Shown: one piece after another, positions 34,781 through 44,253 of the stretch
Numbering within the stretch: position 1 is the stretch's first letter
How the letters are laid out: the number at the start of each line of letters is the position of its first letter
Assembly: GCF_004363955.1 (NCBI RefSeq)
Contig: NZ_SNZR01000011.1
Span: 1,178,001-1,242,000 of the forward strand
DNA length: 64,000 nt
DNA from: Enterovirga rhinocerotis
Lineage (GTDB): Bacteria > Pseudomonadota > Alphaproteobacteria > Rhizobiales > Beijerinckiaceae
Direction of reading: 5' to 3'
Notes under the pieces: model-generated
Databases searched by the model: none
What the model saw: the letters and a program-made list of their open reading frames with translations, nothing else
Told to the model about the DNA's origin: nothing
Program-made: the position numbers and the translations under genes

Positions 34781-35752
34781 TTACGCCGGCTTCAATCCGA
34801 GCTTCTCGGCGATGGCCTTCTCGCGCGTCATGATGCCGGGGATCGACGCGGCGTAGTCCTGGGGATTGAGGTACTCGACCTCCTGCCCGAGCGTGCCGAG
34901 GACCCGTAGCACGGCCGGATCCGACAGCGAGGCCTTGAAGGCGTCGTGAAGCGCGGCGACGACCTGCGGCTCCATGCCCTTCGGGCCCGCGAGGCCGTAG
35001 GGCGAGGTCGAGACGAGATCGTAGCCGAGCTCCTTCAGCGTCGGCACGTCGGGATACGGCTTCGAGCGGCTGGCGCCCCAGGTGTTGAGCAGGCGGAAAT
35101 CGCCGTTCTGGACCTGCGGCGCCCAGCCGGAGGCGTCGGCGACGCAGGTGACGTCTCCCGCGAGCAGCGCTTTCGTCGTCTCGGCGCCGCCCTTGTAGGG
35201 CACGTGGGTCCACTCGACGCCGAGGATCTCGCCGAGCTGGATCATGCCGACATGGAGCGAGGTGTGGGTGCCCGGCGAGCCGTAGGTCACCTTGCCGGGA
35301 TTGGCCTTCGCATAGGCGACGAGGTCCGCGAAGGTCTTGTAGGGCGACTTGCCCTGGACGACGATGCCGAACGTGTAGCCCGTGAGCTGGATGATGTAGG
35401 TGAAGTCCTTCGACGGATCGAAGGACACCTTCGAGGTGAAGGGGTAGCGGTACACCGTCAGCGGGAATTGCGAGATCGTGTAGCCGTCGGGCTGCGTGCG
35501 CCCCGCGAGGTCGATCGCGCCGCGCACGCCCGCGAGGCCCGGCTTGTTCTCGATGACGATGTTGCCCTTCAGATGCCGCGCGGCCGCTTCCGCCATCACG
35601 CGCAGCGCCGCATCGGAGGAGGAGCCGGGGGTCCAGGGCACGATCATCGTGATCGGCCGGGTCGGGAAGCTCTGGGCCCGCAGGATCGTCGGGGCTGTGA
35701 TCAGAGCGGCGGCCCCCGTCAGGGCGGCTCGGCGAGTCGTCGTGCTGGGCAT
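34781..35752 (-). CDS. Bug/TctC-type tripartite tricarboxylate transporter substrate-binding protein
   Basis: 323 aa, a second Bug-family protein. Signal 'TTRRAALTGAAALITAPTIL', then 'QSFPTRPITMIVPWTPGSSSD' and 'IVIENKPGLAGVRGAIDLAG'. AGGAAA precedes the ATG at 35752. It is followed after 88 bp by the 2-hydroxyacid dehydrogenase gene, so the bound ligand may be a hydroxy-carboxylate fed to that enzyme. No TctAB membrane genes are in the window. Confidence 0.88.
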   Translation of the reverse strand: MPSTTTRRAALTGAAALITAPTILRAQSFPTRPITMIVPWTPGSSSDAALRVMAEAAARHLKGNIVIENKPGLAGVRGAIDLAGRTQPDGYTISQFPLTVYRYPFTSKVSFDPSKDFTYIIQLTGYTFGIVVQGKSPYKTFADLVAYAKANPGKVTYGSPGTHTSLHVGMIQLGEILGVEWTHVPYKGGAETTKALLAGDVTCVADASGWAPQVQNGDFRLLNTWGASRSKPYPDVPTLKELGYDLVSTSPYGLAGPKGMEPQVVAALHDAFKASLSDPAVLRVLGTLGQEVEYLNPQDYAASIPGIMTREKAIAEKLGLKPA

Positions 35753-35829
35753 GGTCGTTTCCTCCGGTCTTGTTATCGCTCCTTTATGGCGTGGCGGCCG
35801 ATGGCCGGGAAGGCTGGCCGCCCTCAGCC

Positions 35830-36393
35830 TTACGTCGGAATGCGGTAGACGAGATGGCGCGAGCCGGGTGCGTGGCCTTTGCCTCGCTCGCCCGCGAGAC
35901 GCCCGCCGCATTTCTCGATGATGCGCAGCGAGGCCGTGTTGGTCGAGTCCGCGGTGATCTCGATTTCGGTGAGACCCACCTCGCGCGCGACCGGGAGGAT
36001 CGTCCGCAGGGCGGCCGTGGCGTATCCGCGCCGCCGCTTCCACGGGACGATCGCATAGCCGACATGGCCGGTGACGTAGGGCGGAAGAGCATCGGTGCCG
36101 TCCTGCCAGCGCAGCCCGATCACGCCGCAGAACGCCCCGTCCCAGAGCCAGAGCACGCGGTTCGGCAGGCGTGGAACCTCCTGTCCGTCCGCAAGGCGTA
36201 TCGTGCCCGACTGTGCGGTGAGGGAGGCGAGGAAGGCCTCGGGATCCGCCGCGATCGCGGCAAGCTGCTCGCTGCCGACGTCGCGCAGGTTGTTCGGAGA
36301 CCAGCCACGGCGCAGCGCGTCCGCGTAGTCGCCCAGCCATTCGGGGCAGGGCGGGGCGAAGACGAGATCGCCGGCAGGCGGCCCGCCGATCAT
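35830..36393 (-). CDS. GNAT family N-acetyltransferase
   Basis: 187 aa. 'GHVGYAIVPWKRRRGYATAAL' is the acetyl-CoA pyrophosphate loop (R/Q-x-x-G-x-A), and 'ITADSTNTASLRIIEKCGGR' is the conserved C-terminal helix of RimJ/RimL-like acetyltransferases. It begins 16 bp after the ABC-F stop on the same strand, so it is probably co-transcribed. The acceptor, a ribosomal protein or small amine, is unknown. Confidence 0.87.
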   Translation of the reverse strand: MIGGPPAGDLVFAPPCPEWLGDYADALRRGWSPNNLRDVGSEQLAAIAADPEAFLASLTAQSGTIRLADGQEVPRLPNRVLWLWDGAFCGVIGLRWQDGTDALPPYVTGHVGYAIVPWKRRRGYATAALRTILPVAREVGLTEIEITADSTNTASLRIIEKCGGRLAGERGKGHAPGSRHLVYRIPT

Positions 36394-36409
36394 GTCGCCA
36401 GCCGCTCCG

Positions 36410-38290
36410 TCATGCCGACGCGGCCCCGGCCCGCTCGATCTCCTCGCTGATGGTGAGCCAGTCCTCCTCGGCCCGCGCCAGGGCTTCGGCAGCCTCGCCG
36501 CGCTTCTTGGCGAGGTCGCCGGCCTTGACCGGGTCCTCGGCATAGGCGCGCCCACCCGCCATCACCGTGTCGATCTTGGCGATGGCGGTGCCGAGCTTGT
36601 CGATGCGGATCTCGAGATCGTGCAGCTTCTTCCTGAGCGGGGCGACCGCAACGCGGCGCTCGGCGGCGAGCCGGCGCTCCTCGGCCTTGTCGGCGGGGCG
36701 CTCCTCCGGCTTCGCCTTCGGCGGCTCGGCCTCGCCCGACAGGACGTAGCGGCGGTAATCGTCCATGTCGCCCTCGAAGGGCTTCACGGCGCCGTCGCCG
36801 ACGAGCCACAGCCGGTCGGCGCAGGCCTCGACGAGGAAGCGGTCGTGGCTGACGAGGATCACGGCGCCCTCGTAGTCGTTGATCGCTTCCATCAGGGCCG
36901 TGCGGCTGTCGATGTCGAGGTGGTTGGTCGGCTCGTCGAGGATGAGGACATGCGGGCCGTCGAAGGCCGCGAGCCCCATCAGCAGCCGCGCCTTCTCGCC
37001 GCCCGAGAGGTTCTCGATCCGCGTATCGGCCTTCGCGCCGGGGAAGCCGAACATGGCGCAGCGCGCGCGGATGCGCGATTCCGGCTGGCCCGGCATGCGC
37101 TCGCCGACCTGCACGAAGGGCGTCGCGCCGGGACGCAGCTCGTCGAGCTGGTGCTGGGCGAAATAGGCGACGTCGAGCTTGGCCGAGCGCCGCATCGTGC
37201 CGGCCTGCGGTTCGAGCCGCCCGCCGATCAGCTTGCAGAAGGTGGATTTGCCGCGCCCGTTCTGGCCGAGGAGCGCGATCCGGTCGTCGGGCAGGATGGT
37301 GAGATCGAGGCGCTTCAGGATGGTCCGCTCGCCATAGCCGGCCGCGACGCCTTCGAGCGCGATCAGGGGCGGGGAGAGCGCGCGCTCCGGCGAGGGGAGG
37401 ATGAAGGGGAGCGTCGTCTCGTCGATGGAGACGGAGGCCGGCTCCATCTTGGCGAGCCGCTTCAGGCGCGACTGCGCCTGCCGCGCCTTGGTCGCCTTGG
37501 CCCGGAAGCGGTCGACGAAGGCCTGCAGGTGCTTGCGCTCGGCCTCCTGCTTGGCCGCGAACTTCGCTTCCAACCGCCGCTTCTCGGCATATTGCCGGGC
37601 GAAGGAGGAATAGCCGCCGCGGTAGAGGGTGAGCTTGCCGCGTTCGAGATAGAGGATGTGGTCGACCGAGTTCTCGAGGAGATCGCGGTCGTGGCTGATG
37701 ACGAGCACCGTGTGCGGATATTTCGCGAGGTAGTCGTAGAGCCAGAGCGTGCCTTCGAGGTCGAGATAGTTGGTCGGCTCGTCGAGGAGGAGGAGGTCGG
37801 GCTCGGCGAAGAGCACCGCCGCCAGGGCGACGCGCATGCGCCAGCCGCCCGAGAAATCGGAACAGGGGCGCTGCTGGGCCTCCGAGTCGAAGCCGAGGCC
37901 GTGCAGAATGGTGGCCGCGCGGGCGGGCGCGGCATGGGCGCCGATATCGGCGAGGCGCGTCTCGATCTCGGCCCGCCGCATGCCCTCGGCGGTCTCGGCC
38001 TCGGCGAGCAGGGCCGCGCGCTCGCGGTCGGCCGCGAGCACGACCTCGACGAGGGTCTCGGGCCCGCTCGGGGCCTCCTGCGCGACGGCGCCGATGCGGG
38101 TGTTGCGGGGAAGGGAGATGCCGCCGGATTCGGAGGCGATCTCGCCCTCGATGATCCGGAACAGCGTCGACTTGCCGGCCCCGTTGCGGCCGACGAGCCC
38201 GACGCGCGCGTCCGGCGGCAGGGCGGCCCCTGCGCCGTCGAGGATCAACCGCTCGCCGATGCGGTAGGTCAGGTCGGAAATGTGAAGCAT
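36410..38290 (-). CDS. ABC-F family ATPase (Uup/YheS-like)
   Basis: 626 aa with two NBDs and no membrane domain. Walker A motifs are GRNGAGKS and GQNGRGKS, signatures FSGGW and LSGGE, Walker B 'LLLLDEPTNYLDLEG' and 'VLILDEPTNHLDIDS'. The ~80-residue P-site-tRNA-interacting linker 'AKFAAKQEAERKHLQAFVDR...' lies between the domains and a basic coiled coil ends the protein. ABC-F proteins act on stalled ribosomes or assembly. Cytoplasmic. Confidence 0.95.
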   Translation of the reverse strand: MLHISDLTYRIGERLILDGAGAALPPDARVGLVGRNGAGKSTLFRIIEGEIASESGGISLPRNTRIGAVAQEAPSGPETLVEVVLAADRERAALLAEAETAEGMRRAEIETRLADIGAHAAPARAATILHGLGFDSEAQQRPCSDFSGGWRMRVALAAVLFAEPDLLLLDEPTNYLDLEGTLWLYDYLAKYPHTVLVISHDRDLLENSVDHILYLERGKLTLYRGGYSSFARQYAEKRRLEAKFAAKQEAERKHLQAFVDRFRAKATKARQAQSRLKRLAKMEPASVSIDETTLPFILPSPERALSPPLIALEGVAAGYGERTILKRLDLTILPDDRIALLGQNGRGKSTFCKLIGGRLEPQAGTMRRSAKLDVAYFAQHQLDELRPGATPFVQVGERMPGQPESRIRARCAMFGFPGAKADTRIENLSGGEKARLLMGLAAFDGPHVLILDEPTNHLDIDSRTALMEAINDYEGAVILVSHDRFLVEACADRLWLVGDGAVKPFEGDMDDYRRYVLSGEAEPPKAKPEERPADKAEERRLAAERRVAVAPLRKKLHDLEIRIDKLGTAIAKIDTVMAGGRAYAEDPVKAGDLAKKRGEAAEALARAEEDWLTISEEIERAGAASA

Positions 38291-38348
38291 GTCCGCTGCC
38301 TATCCGGGCAGCGGTGTAGCGGCAACCTCGGGAGAGGTCAGGAGCGCG

Positions 38349-38711
38349 TCACGCCGCCTGCTGCAGCAGCTTCTCGACCTCGTTGACGAGCTCGCGCAGA
38401 TGGAAGGGCTTCGACAGCACCTTCGCGTCGCGCGGGGCCTTGAGGTCCGGGTTCAGCGCGACCGCGGCGAAGCCGGTGATGAACATCACCTTGATGTCCG
38501 GATCGAGCTCGGTCGCCCGGCGGGCGAGTTCGATCCCGTCCATCTCCGGCATGACGATATCCGTCAGCAGAAGCTCGAAGGGCTCCTCGCGAAGCCGGTT
38601 ATAGGCGGAGGCGCCGTTGTCGTAGGACGACACGTCGTAGCCGGCATTCTGCAGCGCCTTGGCCAAAAACCGCCGCATGTCGTTGTCGTCTTCGGCCAAC
38701 AAAATCTTCAT
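38349..38711 (-). CDS. cpdR: CpdR-type single-domain response regulator
   Basis: 120 aa, a receiver domain only. 'MKILLAEDDNDMRRFLAKAL' has the acidic pocket, Asp51 in 'LLLTDIVMPEMDG' is the phosphorylation site, and Lys101 is in 'VLSKPFHLREL'. The segment 'MFITGFAAVALNPD' is characteristic of CpdR. In Caulobacter and Sinorhizobium unphosphorylated CpdR primes ClpXP for degradation of cell-cycle factors, and the CckA-ChpT relay phosphorylates it. The start at 38711 is fixed by family length. The Clp adaptor genes lie 17 kb away. Confidence 0.93.
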   Translation of the reverse strand: MKILLAEDDNDMRRFLAKALQNAGYDVSSYDNGASAYNRLREEPFELLLTDIVMPEMDGIELARRATELDPDIKVMFITGFAAVALNPDLKAPRDAKVLSKPFHLRELVNEVEKLLQQAA

Positions 38712-38869
38712 TGCGGCTGCGCCCAAGGGAATCTGGAGGACATGTGTCCCATAAAGCGCGAACAGGGTAAACGAGTGGTGAAAAACCGAGGCGTGAGGCG
38801 ACGTGCCGGCCGCGATGCTCGCCGGCCGGTCCGTCCCGGCCATGGACAGGCCTGCGCCGGCCCGGCACA

Positions 38870-39790
38870 TTGCGGCATGTTTCCTCCGGTCCGTCCGACT
38901 TGACCCGCTTCCGCCCCGATCCCGAATTCGATCCGCCCTTCGATGTCGCCGAACCGACGCGGCAGCTCGCCCCGTTCGTGTTCAATGCGCCCCATTCGGG
39001 GAGCGTCTACCCACAGGCGCTGCTCGATGCGTCGGTGCTTGACGCGCGGGGATTGCGGCGGTCGGAGGACGCCTTCGTCGACCGCCTCTTCGCGGCGGTC
39101 GTCCCGCTCGGGGCGCCGCTGATGAGCGCGCGTTTCCCGCGCGCCTATCTCGACGTCAATCGGGAGGAGCTCGAACTCGATCCGCGCATGTTCGAAGGAC
39201 GCCTCCCGGCCCGGGCCAATACCCGCTCGATGCGGGTCGCCGGCGGCCTCGGCACCGTGCCCCGGATCGTCGCCGACGGACACGAGATCTATCGGCGCCG
39301 CCTCCCGGTGGAAGAGGCCCTGCGGCGGATCGAAACGCTCTACCGGCCCTATCACCGCGCGCTCGACCTGCTCATCGGTCGCACGATCGAGCGTTTCGGC
39401 CAGTCGGTCCTGATCGATTGCCACTCGATGCCGTCCGGCAGCCTCGGGCGCGACGAGGCGAAGGCGGAGATCGTGCTCGGCGACCGCTACGGCACGAGCT
39501 GCGCGCCGGCGCTCACCGAAACGGTCGAGCGCGCTCTGCAAGCGCGGGGCTTCACCGTGATCCGGAACAAGCCCTATGCCGGTGGCTTCATCACGGAGCA
39601 TTACGGGGCGCCTCCGATCGGGCGGCACGCGCTCCAGATCGAGATCAACCGTGCGATCTATATGGACGAGCGCACCCTGACGCCTCTTCCGGCCTTCGCC
39701 GATGTGGCGGGCCGGCTCACGGCCGTGTGCTCGGAGGTGATGGCGACGCTCGAGCTGCACCCGCCCGGCTTGCGGATGGCGGCCGAATAG
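38870..39790 (+). CDS. N-formylglutamate amidohydrolase family protein
   Basis: About 296-306 aa. TTG codons at 38870 and 38900 are both possible starts; no ATG precedes the core. Family blocks are 'FVFNAPHSGSVYPQALLDAS' with the first zinc-site His, 'DRLFAAVVPLGAPLMSARFP', 'RAYLDVNREELELDPRMF' and 'VLIDCHSMPSG' with the second His. It hydrolyses N-formyl-L-glutamate (HutG) or a related N-acyl amino acid. No hut genes are adjacent. Divergent from cpdR. Confidence 0.88.
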   Translation: MRHVSSGPSDLTRFRPDPEFDPPFDVAEPTRQLAPFVFNAPHSGSVYPQALLDASVLDARGLRRSEDAFVDRLFAAVVPLGAPLMSARFPRAYLDVNREELELDPRMFEGRLPARANTRSMRVAGGLGTVPRIVADGHEIYRRRLPVEEALRRIETLYRPYHRALDLLIGRTIERFGQSVLIDCHSMPSGSLGRDEAKAEIVLGDRYGTSCAPALTETVERALQARGFTVIRNKPYAGGFITEHYGAPPIGRHALQIEINRAIYMDERTLTPLPAFADVAGRLTAVCSEVMATLELHPPGLRMAAE

Positions 39791-39836
39791 CTCACCCCTC
39801 GCTCGAGAGGGGCGGGGCAAGCTCATCGGTACGCAC

Positions 39837-39917
39837 AAAAAAAGGAGCCGCCCCGAAGGGCGGCCCAAGTCTAGGGAGGAAACGCCCAAGGAGGGCAGCA
39901 ACGTCAAAGACGCTGCG
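39837..39917 (-). ncRNA. mmgR: MmgR/suhB-type small RNA
   Basis: About 81 nt, read on the minus strand upstream of and divergent from the hisN/suhB-like gene. The 5' part folds as GCAGCGTC-TTT-GACGTTGC, then GCCC-TCCTT-GGGC, then a single-stranded GTTTCCTCCC segment, then a terminator GCCGCCC-TTCG-GGGCGGC followed by TCC and seven T. The CCTCC motifs can pair with ribosome binding sites. Position, length and the GGGCGTTTCCTCCC block fit the alphaproteobacterial suhB/MmgR family; Sinorhizobium MmgR is about 77 nt and limits PHA accumulation. The 5' end is inferred from the promoter. Confidence 0.78.
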
Positions 39918-39923
39918 ATGCAC

Positions 39924-39951
39924 AAAATAGGGTGCGGCGCACAAAACGCAA
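39924..39951 (-). promoter_or_regulatory. Promoter of the MmgR-like sRNA
   Basis: On the minus strand TTGCGT (39951-39946), a 16-bp spacer and TATTTT (39929-39924) are suitably placed for a start near 39917, which gives an RNA of the expected size. Confidence 0.5.
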
Positions 39952-40056
39952 GGCCTGTCCGTGGCCGATGATGCATTTTCGCGATGCATCGTGGTTAAAG
40001 ATTGGGCGGGCCTGGATTTTCACCCTGTTCGGCCGTTCATGTGGAGATGCGGATTG

Positions 40057-40845
40057 ATGAGACCCGTGGATTTCGCCGGTTTCGTGGACGACCTCGCGAC
40101 TCAATCGGGGCGGGCGATTCTGCCGTTCTTCCGGACCGCGCTGACCGCGCTCGACAAGTCCTCCGGCGGCGTCTTCGATCCGGTGACGGAAGCCGACAAG
40201 GCGGCCGAGGTCGCGATGCGCCGGCTGATCAAGGCGTCCTTTCCCGAACACGGCATCGTCGGCGAGGAGTTCGGCTCCGAGCGGGAGGATGCGGAACTCG
40301 TCTGGGTGCTCGATCCCATCGACGGGACGCGCGCCTTCATGTCCGGTCTGCCGCTCTGGGGCACGCTGATCGGCCTGCTGCGCGGGGGCAGGGCCGCGTA
40401 CGGGATGATGCATCAACCCTTCATCGGCGAGCGGTTCTTCGGAGACGGCGGCAGCGCGAGCTATCGCGGCCCGCATGGCAACCGGACCCTGCATACGCGC
40501 CGCTGCGCGTCCCTGGCCGAAGCGACGCTCTCGACCACGAGCCCGACCCTGTTCAAATCCGAGGAGGCGGGACGCTACGGCGCGGTCGAGGAGCGGGTGA
40601 AGCTCACGCGCTACGGCTACGATTGCTACGCCTATTGCATGCTGGCGGCCGGGCATCTCGACATCGTGGTCGAGGCCGGGCTGAAGCCCTACGACATCGT
40701 CGCGCTCGTCCCGATCATCGAAGGGGCCGGCGGGATCGTCACAACCTGGACCGGAGACCGGCCCGAGAAGGGCGGGACGATCGTCGCGAGCGGCGACCGG
40801 CGCCTCCACGAGGAGGCGCTGGCCCTTCTGGGCGGCGAGGCCTGA
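40057..40845 (+). CDS. hisN: Inositol-monophosphatase-family histidinol-phosphatase (HisN-like)
   Basis: 262 aa. The metal-binding motifs are 'GEEFGSE', 'VLDPIDGTRAFMSGLPLWGT' (D-P-I-D-G-T) and the C-terminal 'GLKPYDIVALVPIIEGAGG', with Asp in the PYD position. The 'AFMSGLPLWGTLIGLL' segment is typical of HisN-type histidinol-phosphatases rather than SuhB. It would release phosphate from histidinol phosphate; hisE is also in the window (49799). The start at 40057 fits the family; an upstream ATG at 39961 runs into the sRNA promoter region. Confidence 0.87.
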   Translation: MRPVDFAGFVDDLATQSGRAILPFFRTALTALDKSSGGVFDPVTEADKAAEVAMRRLIKASFPEHGIVGEEFGSEREDAELVWVLDPIDGTRAFMSGLPLWGTLIGLLRGGRAAYGMMHQPFIGERFFGDGGSASYRGPHGNRTLHTRRCASLAEATLSTTSPTLFKSEEAGRYGAVEERVKLTRYGYDCYAYCMLAAGHLDIVVEAGLKPYDIVALVPIIEGAGGIVTTWTGDRPEKGGTIVASGDRRLHEEALALLGGEA

Positions 40846-40879
40846 ACGGCGCGGAGGGCTGGGCCCTCCGCAGCCCTCG

Positions 40880-41974
40880 TCAGAACAGGCGCTGGACCCA
40901 GCCGTGCGGGTCCGGCGCCTTGGCGCGCTGGATGTCGACGAGCTGCTGGCGGAGCGAGGTCGCGACCGGGCCGGCCTCGCCGTCCGCGATCTTGAACGCG
41001 CCGTCGCGGCGCTTCACGGTGCCGATCGGCGTGATCACCGCCGCGGTGCCGCAGGCGAAGGCCTCGCGCAGGCGGCCGCTCGCCGCATCCGCCGCCCATT
41101 GGTCGATGGCATACGGCTCCTCGCGCACGGTGCGGCCGGCGTCGCGGGCGAGGGTGATGAGCGAGTCCCGCGTGATGCCCGGCAGGATGCTGCCGCCGAG
41201 GGGAGGGGTCAGCAGCGAGCCGTCCTCAAAGACGAAGAAGACGTTCATGCCGCCGAGCTCGTCGATCCAGCGCCGCTCGACCGCGTCGAGGAAGACGACC
41301 TGGTCGCAGCCGTTTTCCGTCGCTTCCGCCTGCGCCTTGAGGCTCGCGGCGTAGTTACCGCCGTATTTCGCCGCTCCGGTCCCGCCGGGCGCGGCGCGGA
41401 CGTATTCGTCCGACACCCAGATCGAGACGGCGCTCGCGCCCCCCTTGAAATAGGCTCCGACCGGGGAGGCGATGACGAGGAAGAGATATTCCGAGGAGGG
41501 CTTCACGCCCAGGAACACCTCGTTCGCGAACATGAAGGGGCGGAGATAGAGGCTGCCGTCCGGAGAATCCGGGATCCAGGCCCGGTCGGTCGTCGTGACC
41601 AGGCGGCAGGCCTCGACGAACATCTCTTCCGGGACGGCCGGCATCGCCATGCGCTCGGCCGACAGCCGGAAGCGGCTCGCATTCTCGCCGGGGCGGAACA
41701 GCACGGCGCCGCCATCCTCGGCCCGATAGGCCTTAAGGCCCTCGAAGATCTCCTGCGCGTAATGCAGAACGGCGGAGGCCGGATCGAGCGGGATCGGAGC
41801 GCGCGCGGTGATACGCGCATCGTGCCAGCCGCGATCCTGGCTGTAGCGTACGATGGCCATGTGATCGGTGAAGACCTTGCCGAAGCCCGGATTGGCGAGC
41901 AACGCGGTGCGCTGCTCCGCCGGGACGATGCCCGGATGGGTGTCGACGACAAAATGCTGGTTCGGCTGGTCCAT
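40880..41974 (-). CDS. ilvE: Branched-chain amino acid aminotransferase
   Basis: 364 aa, a fold-type IV PLP enzyme of the long BCAT type. The PLP lysine is in 'TGAAKYGGNYAASLKAQ'; 'VVFLDAVERRWIDELGGMNV' and 'LPGITRDSLITLARD' complete the site. 'LHYAQEIFEGLKAYR' is the N-terminal signature. It transfers amino groups between glutamate and leucine, isoleucine and valine. It is convergent with the hisN-like gene and divergent from proA. Confidence 0.96.
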   Translation of the reverse strand: MDQPNQHFVVDTHPGIVPAEQRTALLANPGFGKVFTDHMAIVRYSQDRGWHDARITARAPIPLDPASAVLHYAQEIFEGLKAYRAEDGGAVLFRPGENASRFRLSAERMAMPAVPEEMFVEACRLVTTTDRAWIPDSPDGSLYLRPFMFANEVFLGVKPSSEYLFLVIASPVGAYFKGGASAVSIWVSDEYVRAAPGGTGAAKYGGNYAASLKAQAEATENGCDQVVFLDAVERRWIDELGGMNVFFVFEDGSLLTPPLGGSILPGITRDSLITLARDAGRTVREEPYAIDQWAADAASGRLREAFACGTAAVITPIGTVKRRDGAFKIADGEAGPVATSLRQQLVDIQRAKAPDPHGWVQRLF

Positions 41975-42165
41975 GCGCGCGTCCCTTGGCGCCGTTTCGA
42001 TCGATCTCGGCCCGGCGGGTCGCGACGCTTCTACTCGGGTTCCGTGGAAAAATGCCAGACGGCGTTATGAACGCGTGGCGGGCGCGAGGCAACGAGACGT
42101 CTCCCTCGCGTGAAGGCCCTTCGGCGTGATAGGAGCGCGCTGAAACGGAAAGGACCGCGAGCATC

Positions 42166-43479
42166 ATGAGCGCCGCAATCGGAGAGGATCGGAGGACGGA
42201 TTCGGGTGGCATGGCGCCTCCGGTTCCGGCGCTGATGTCCGAGATCGGCCAGCGTGCCCGGGCCGCGATGCGGGTGCTTGCGCTCGTCCCGGCCGAGGCG
42301 AAGAGCGCAGCCCTCCGGGCCGCGGCGGCGGCGATCCGAACCGCGGGCCGCGGCATTCTCGCCGCGAACGCGCTCGATCTTGCGGAGATGCGAGCGGCCG
42401 GCCGCGCCTCGTCCTTCATCGATCGCGCGACGCTCGATCCGGGAAGGATCGAGGCGATGGCGCGCGGCGTCGACGAGATCGCGGATCTCCCCGACCCCGT
42501 CGGGCGGGTGCTCGCCCGGTTCGAACGCCCCAACGGCCTTCTGATCGAGCGCGTCTCGACGCCGCTCGGCGTCGTCGGGGTGATCTATGAGAGCCGCCCG
42601 AACGTGACGGCGGACGCGGCCGCGCTCTGCCTGATGGCCGGCAATGCCGCCATTCTGCGCTCGGGCTCCGAGACCCTGCGCACGGCCGAGGCCATCGCCG
42701 CCGCCATGGCGCGCGGCATCGCGGAGGCCGGGCTGCCGGTCGATGCGGTGCAACTCGTCCCGACGCGCGACCGGGCTGCGGTCGGCGAGATGCTGGCCGG
42801 GCTCGGCGGGACGGTCGACGTCATCGTGCCGCGCGGCGGGCGCAGCCTCGTCGAGCGCGTCCAGAGCGAGGCGCGCGTGCCGGTCTTCGCGCATCTCGAG
42901 GGGCTCTGCCACGTCTTCGTCCATGGGCAGGCCGACCTCGCCATGGCGACCGGCATCGTCCTGAACGCCAAGATGCGGCGGACGGGCGTCTGCGGCGCGG
43001 CCGAGACGCTGCTCGTCGACCGCGCCTGCGCCGACACGCATCTGACGCCGCTCGTCGAGGCGCTGCTTCAGGCAGGCTGCGAGGTGCGGGGCGACGAGGT
43101 GGTCCGGGCCGTCGATCCGCGCGTCGCGGCGGCGTCCGAGGCGGATTGGTCGACGGAATATCTCGACGCGATCATCTCGGCGCGCGTCGTCGACGGGCTC
43201 GACGGGGCGCTCGCCCATATCGACCGCTATTCGTCCCACCATACCGACGCGATCGTCACGGCCGACGATGCAGCGGCGGCGCGGTTCCTGGCCGAGGTCG
43301 ATTCGGCCATCGTCCTGCACAACGCCTCGACCCAATTCGCCGATGGCGGCGAGTTCGGCTTCGGCGGCGAGATCGGCATCGCGACCGGCCGGATGCATGC
43401 GCGCGGCCCCGTCGGCGTCGAGCAGCTGACCTCGTTCAAGTACCGCATCCACGGCAGCGGCCAGACGCGTCCATCGTGA
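42166..43479 (+). CDS. proA: Glutamate-5-semialdehyde dehydrogenase (gamma-glutamyl phosphate reductase)
   Basis: 437 aa. The catalytic Cys is in '[17 protein letters not shown]', with '[20 protein letters not shown]' and '[20 protein letters not shown]' as family blocks. It reduces gamma-glutamyl phosphate to the semialdehyde in proline synthesis. Its stop overlaps the nadD start (GTGA). The proA-nadD-rsfS-rlmH order is widespread in Alphaproteobacteria; proB is not next to it here. Confidence 0.97.
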   Translation: MSAAIGEDRRTDSGGMAPPVPALMSEIGQRARAAMRVLALVPAEAKSAALRAAAAAIRTAGRGILAANALDLAEMRAAGRASSFIDRATLDPGRIEAMARGVDEIADLPDPVGRVLARFERPNGLLIERVSTPLGVVGVIYESRPNVTADAAALCLMAGNAAILRSGSETLRTAEAIAAAMARGIAEAGLPVDAVQLVPTRDRAAVGEMLAGLGGTVDVIVPRGGRSLVERVQSEARVPVFAHLEGLCHVFVHGQADLAMATGIVLNAKMRRTGVCGAAETLLVDRACADTHLTPLVEALLQAGCEVRGDEVVRAVDPRVAAASEADWSTEYLDAIISARVVDGLDGALAHIDRYSSHHTDAIVTADDAAAARFLAEVDSAIVLHNASTQFADGGEFGFGGEIGIATGRMHARGPVGVEQLTSFKYRIHGSGQTRPS

Positions 43480-44087
43480 TCCGGCTGCCCCCGCATCGGC
43501 CGGGCATGCGGATCGGTCTGTATGGCGGGAGCTTCGATCCGCCTCATGCCGGCCATCGCCATGTCGCCGAGACGGCGTTGCGGCGCCTCGATCTCGACCG
43601 CGTCTGGTGGATCGTCACGCCCGGCAATCCGCTCAAGGAGCGGCACCCGGCCTCGCTGCCGGAGCGGCTCGCGGCGATGCGGGCCATGGTCCGGCACCCG
43701 GCCATGGAGATCACCGACATCGATAGCGCGATCGGCTCGCGCTACACGATCGACACGATCCGCTACCTCGTCCGTCGCTGTCCGGGCGTGCGCTTCGTCT
43801 GGGTGATGGGCGCCGACAGCCTCGCCGGCTTCCATCGCTGGCGGGACTGGCGCGCCATCGCCCGGCTCGTGCCGATCGCGGTGGTCGATCGGCCGGGCTA
43901 TACGCTGGGAGCGCTGCATTCGCGCATGGCCCGGACCTTCGCGGCGAAACGCCGGCCGGGCGGGGCCGCGGCGCGTGTCTTCGCCTCGAGCCGCGCGCCG
44001 GCCTGGGTGTTTCTAATCGGTCGCAGATCGAACCTTTCGTCGACCGCCCTGCGGGATAAGTCGTCGAAGGTCGGATCCATGCGTTGA
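43476..44087 (+). CDS. nadD: Nicotinate-nucleotide adenylyltransferase
   Basis: 203 aa. The nucleotidyltransferase loop '[19 protein letters not shown]' has the H-x-G-H signature and the C-terminal 'SSTALRDK' is the second signature. It forms NaAD from NaMN and ATP. The GTG at 43476 overlaps the proA stop; an ATG at 43506 directly precedes the core and is an alternative. It ends just before a promoter-like sequence for rsfS. Confidence 0.94.
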   Translation: MIRLPPHRPGMRIGLYGGSFDPPHAGHRHVAETALRRLDLDRVWWIVTPGNPLKERHPASLPERLAAMRAMVRHPAMEITDIDSAIGSRYTIDTIRYLVRRCPGVRFVWVMGADSLAGFHRWRDWRAIARLVPIAVVDRPGYTLGALHSRMARTFAAKRRPGGAAARVFASSRAPAWVFLIGRRSNLSSTALRDKSSKVGSMR

Positions 44088-44113
44088 AAAACCGAACGAC
44101 GTCACCTTATCTT
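44084..44113 (+). promoter_or_regulatory. Possible promoter before rsfS
   Basis: TTGAAA (44084-44089), an 18-bp spacer and TATCTT (44108-44113) sit at the end of nadD, ahead of AGGAG at 44144-44148. Confidence 0.4.
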
Positions 44114-44253
44114 CTCATTGCGCCGTTTTTCTTGGACGGCGACAGGAGACTTCGACGCTGAGCGAGCTGCATTTCACCGAGGCCGCGGCCTTCGCGCCTC
44201 CGCCCCCCGCAGGATCCGAGACCGCCCAACCCGCCTCGGCCGGTCCGGGTGAC

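Noticed and set aside
36392-38386. 664-residue plus-strand frame opposite the ABC-F gene
   Set aside because: The minus frame has complete twin ATPase motifs; the plus frame is its low-complexity complement.
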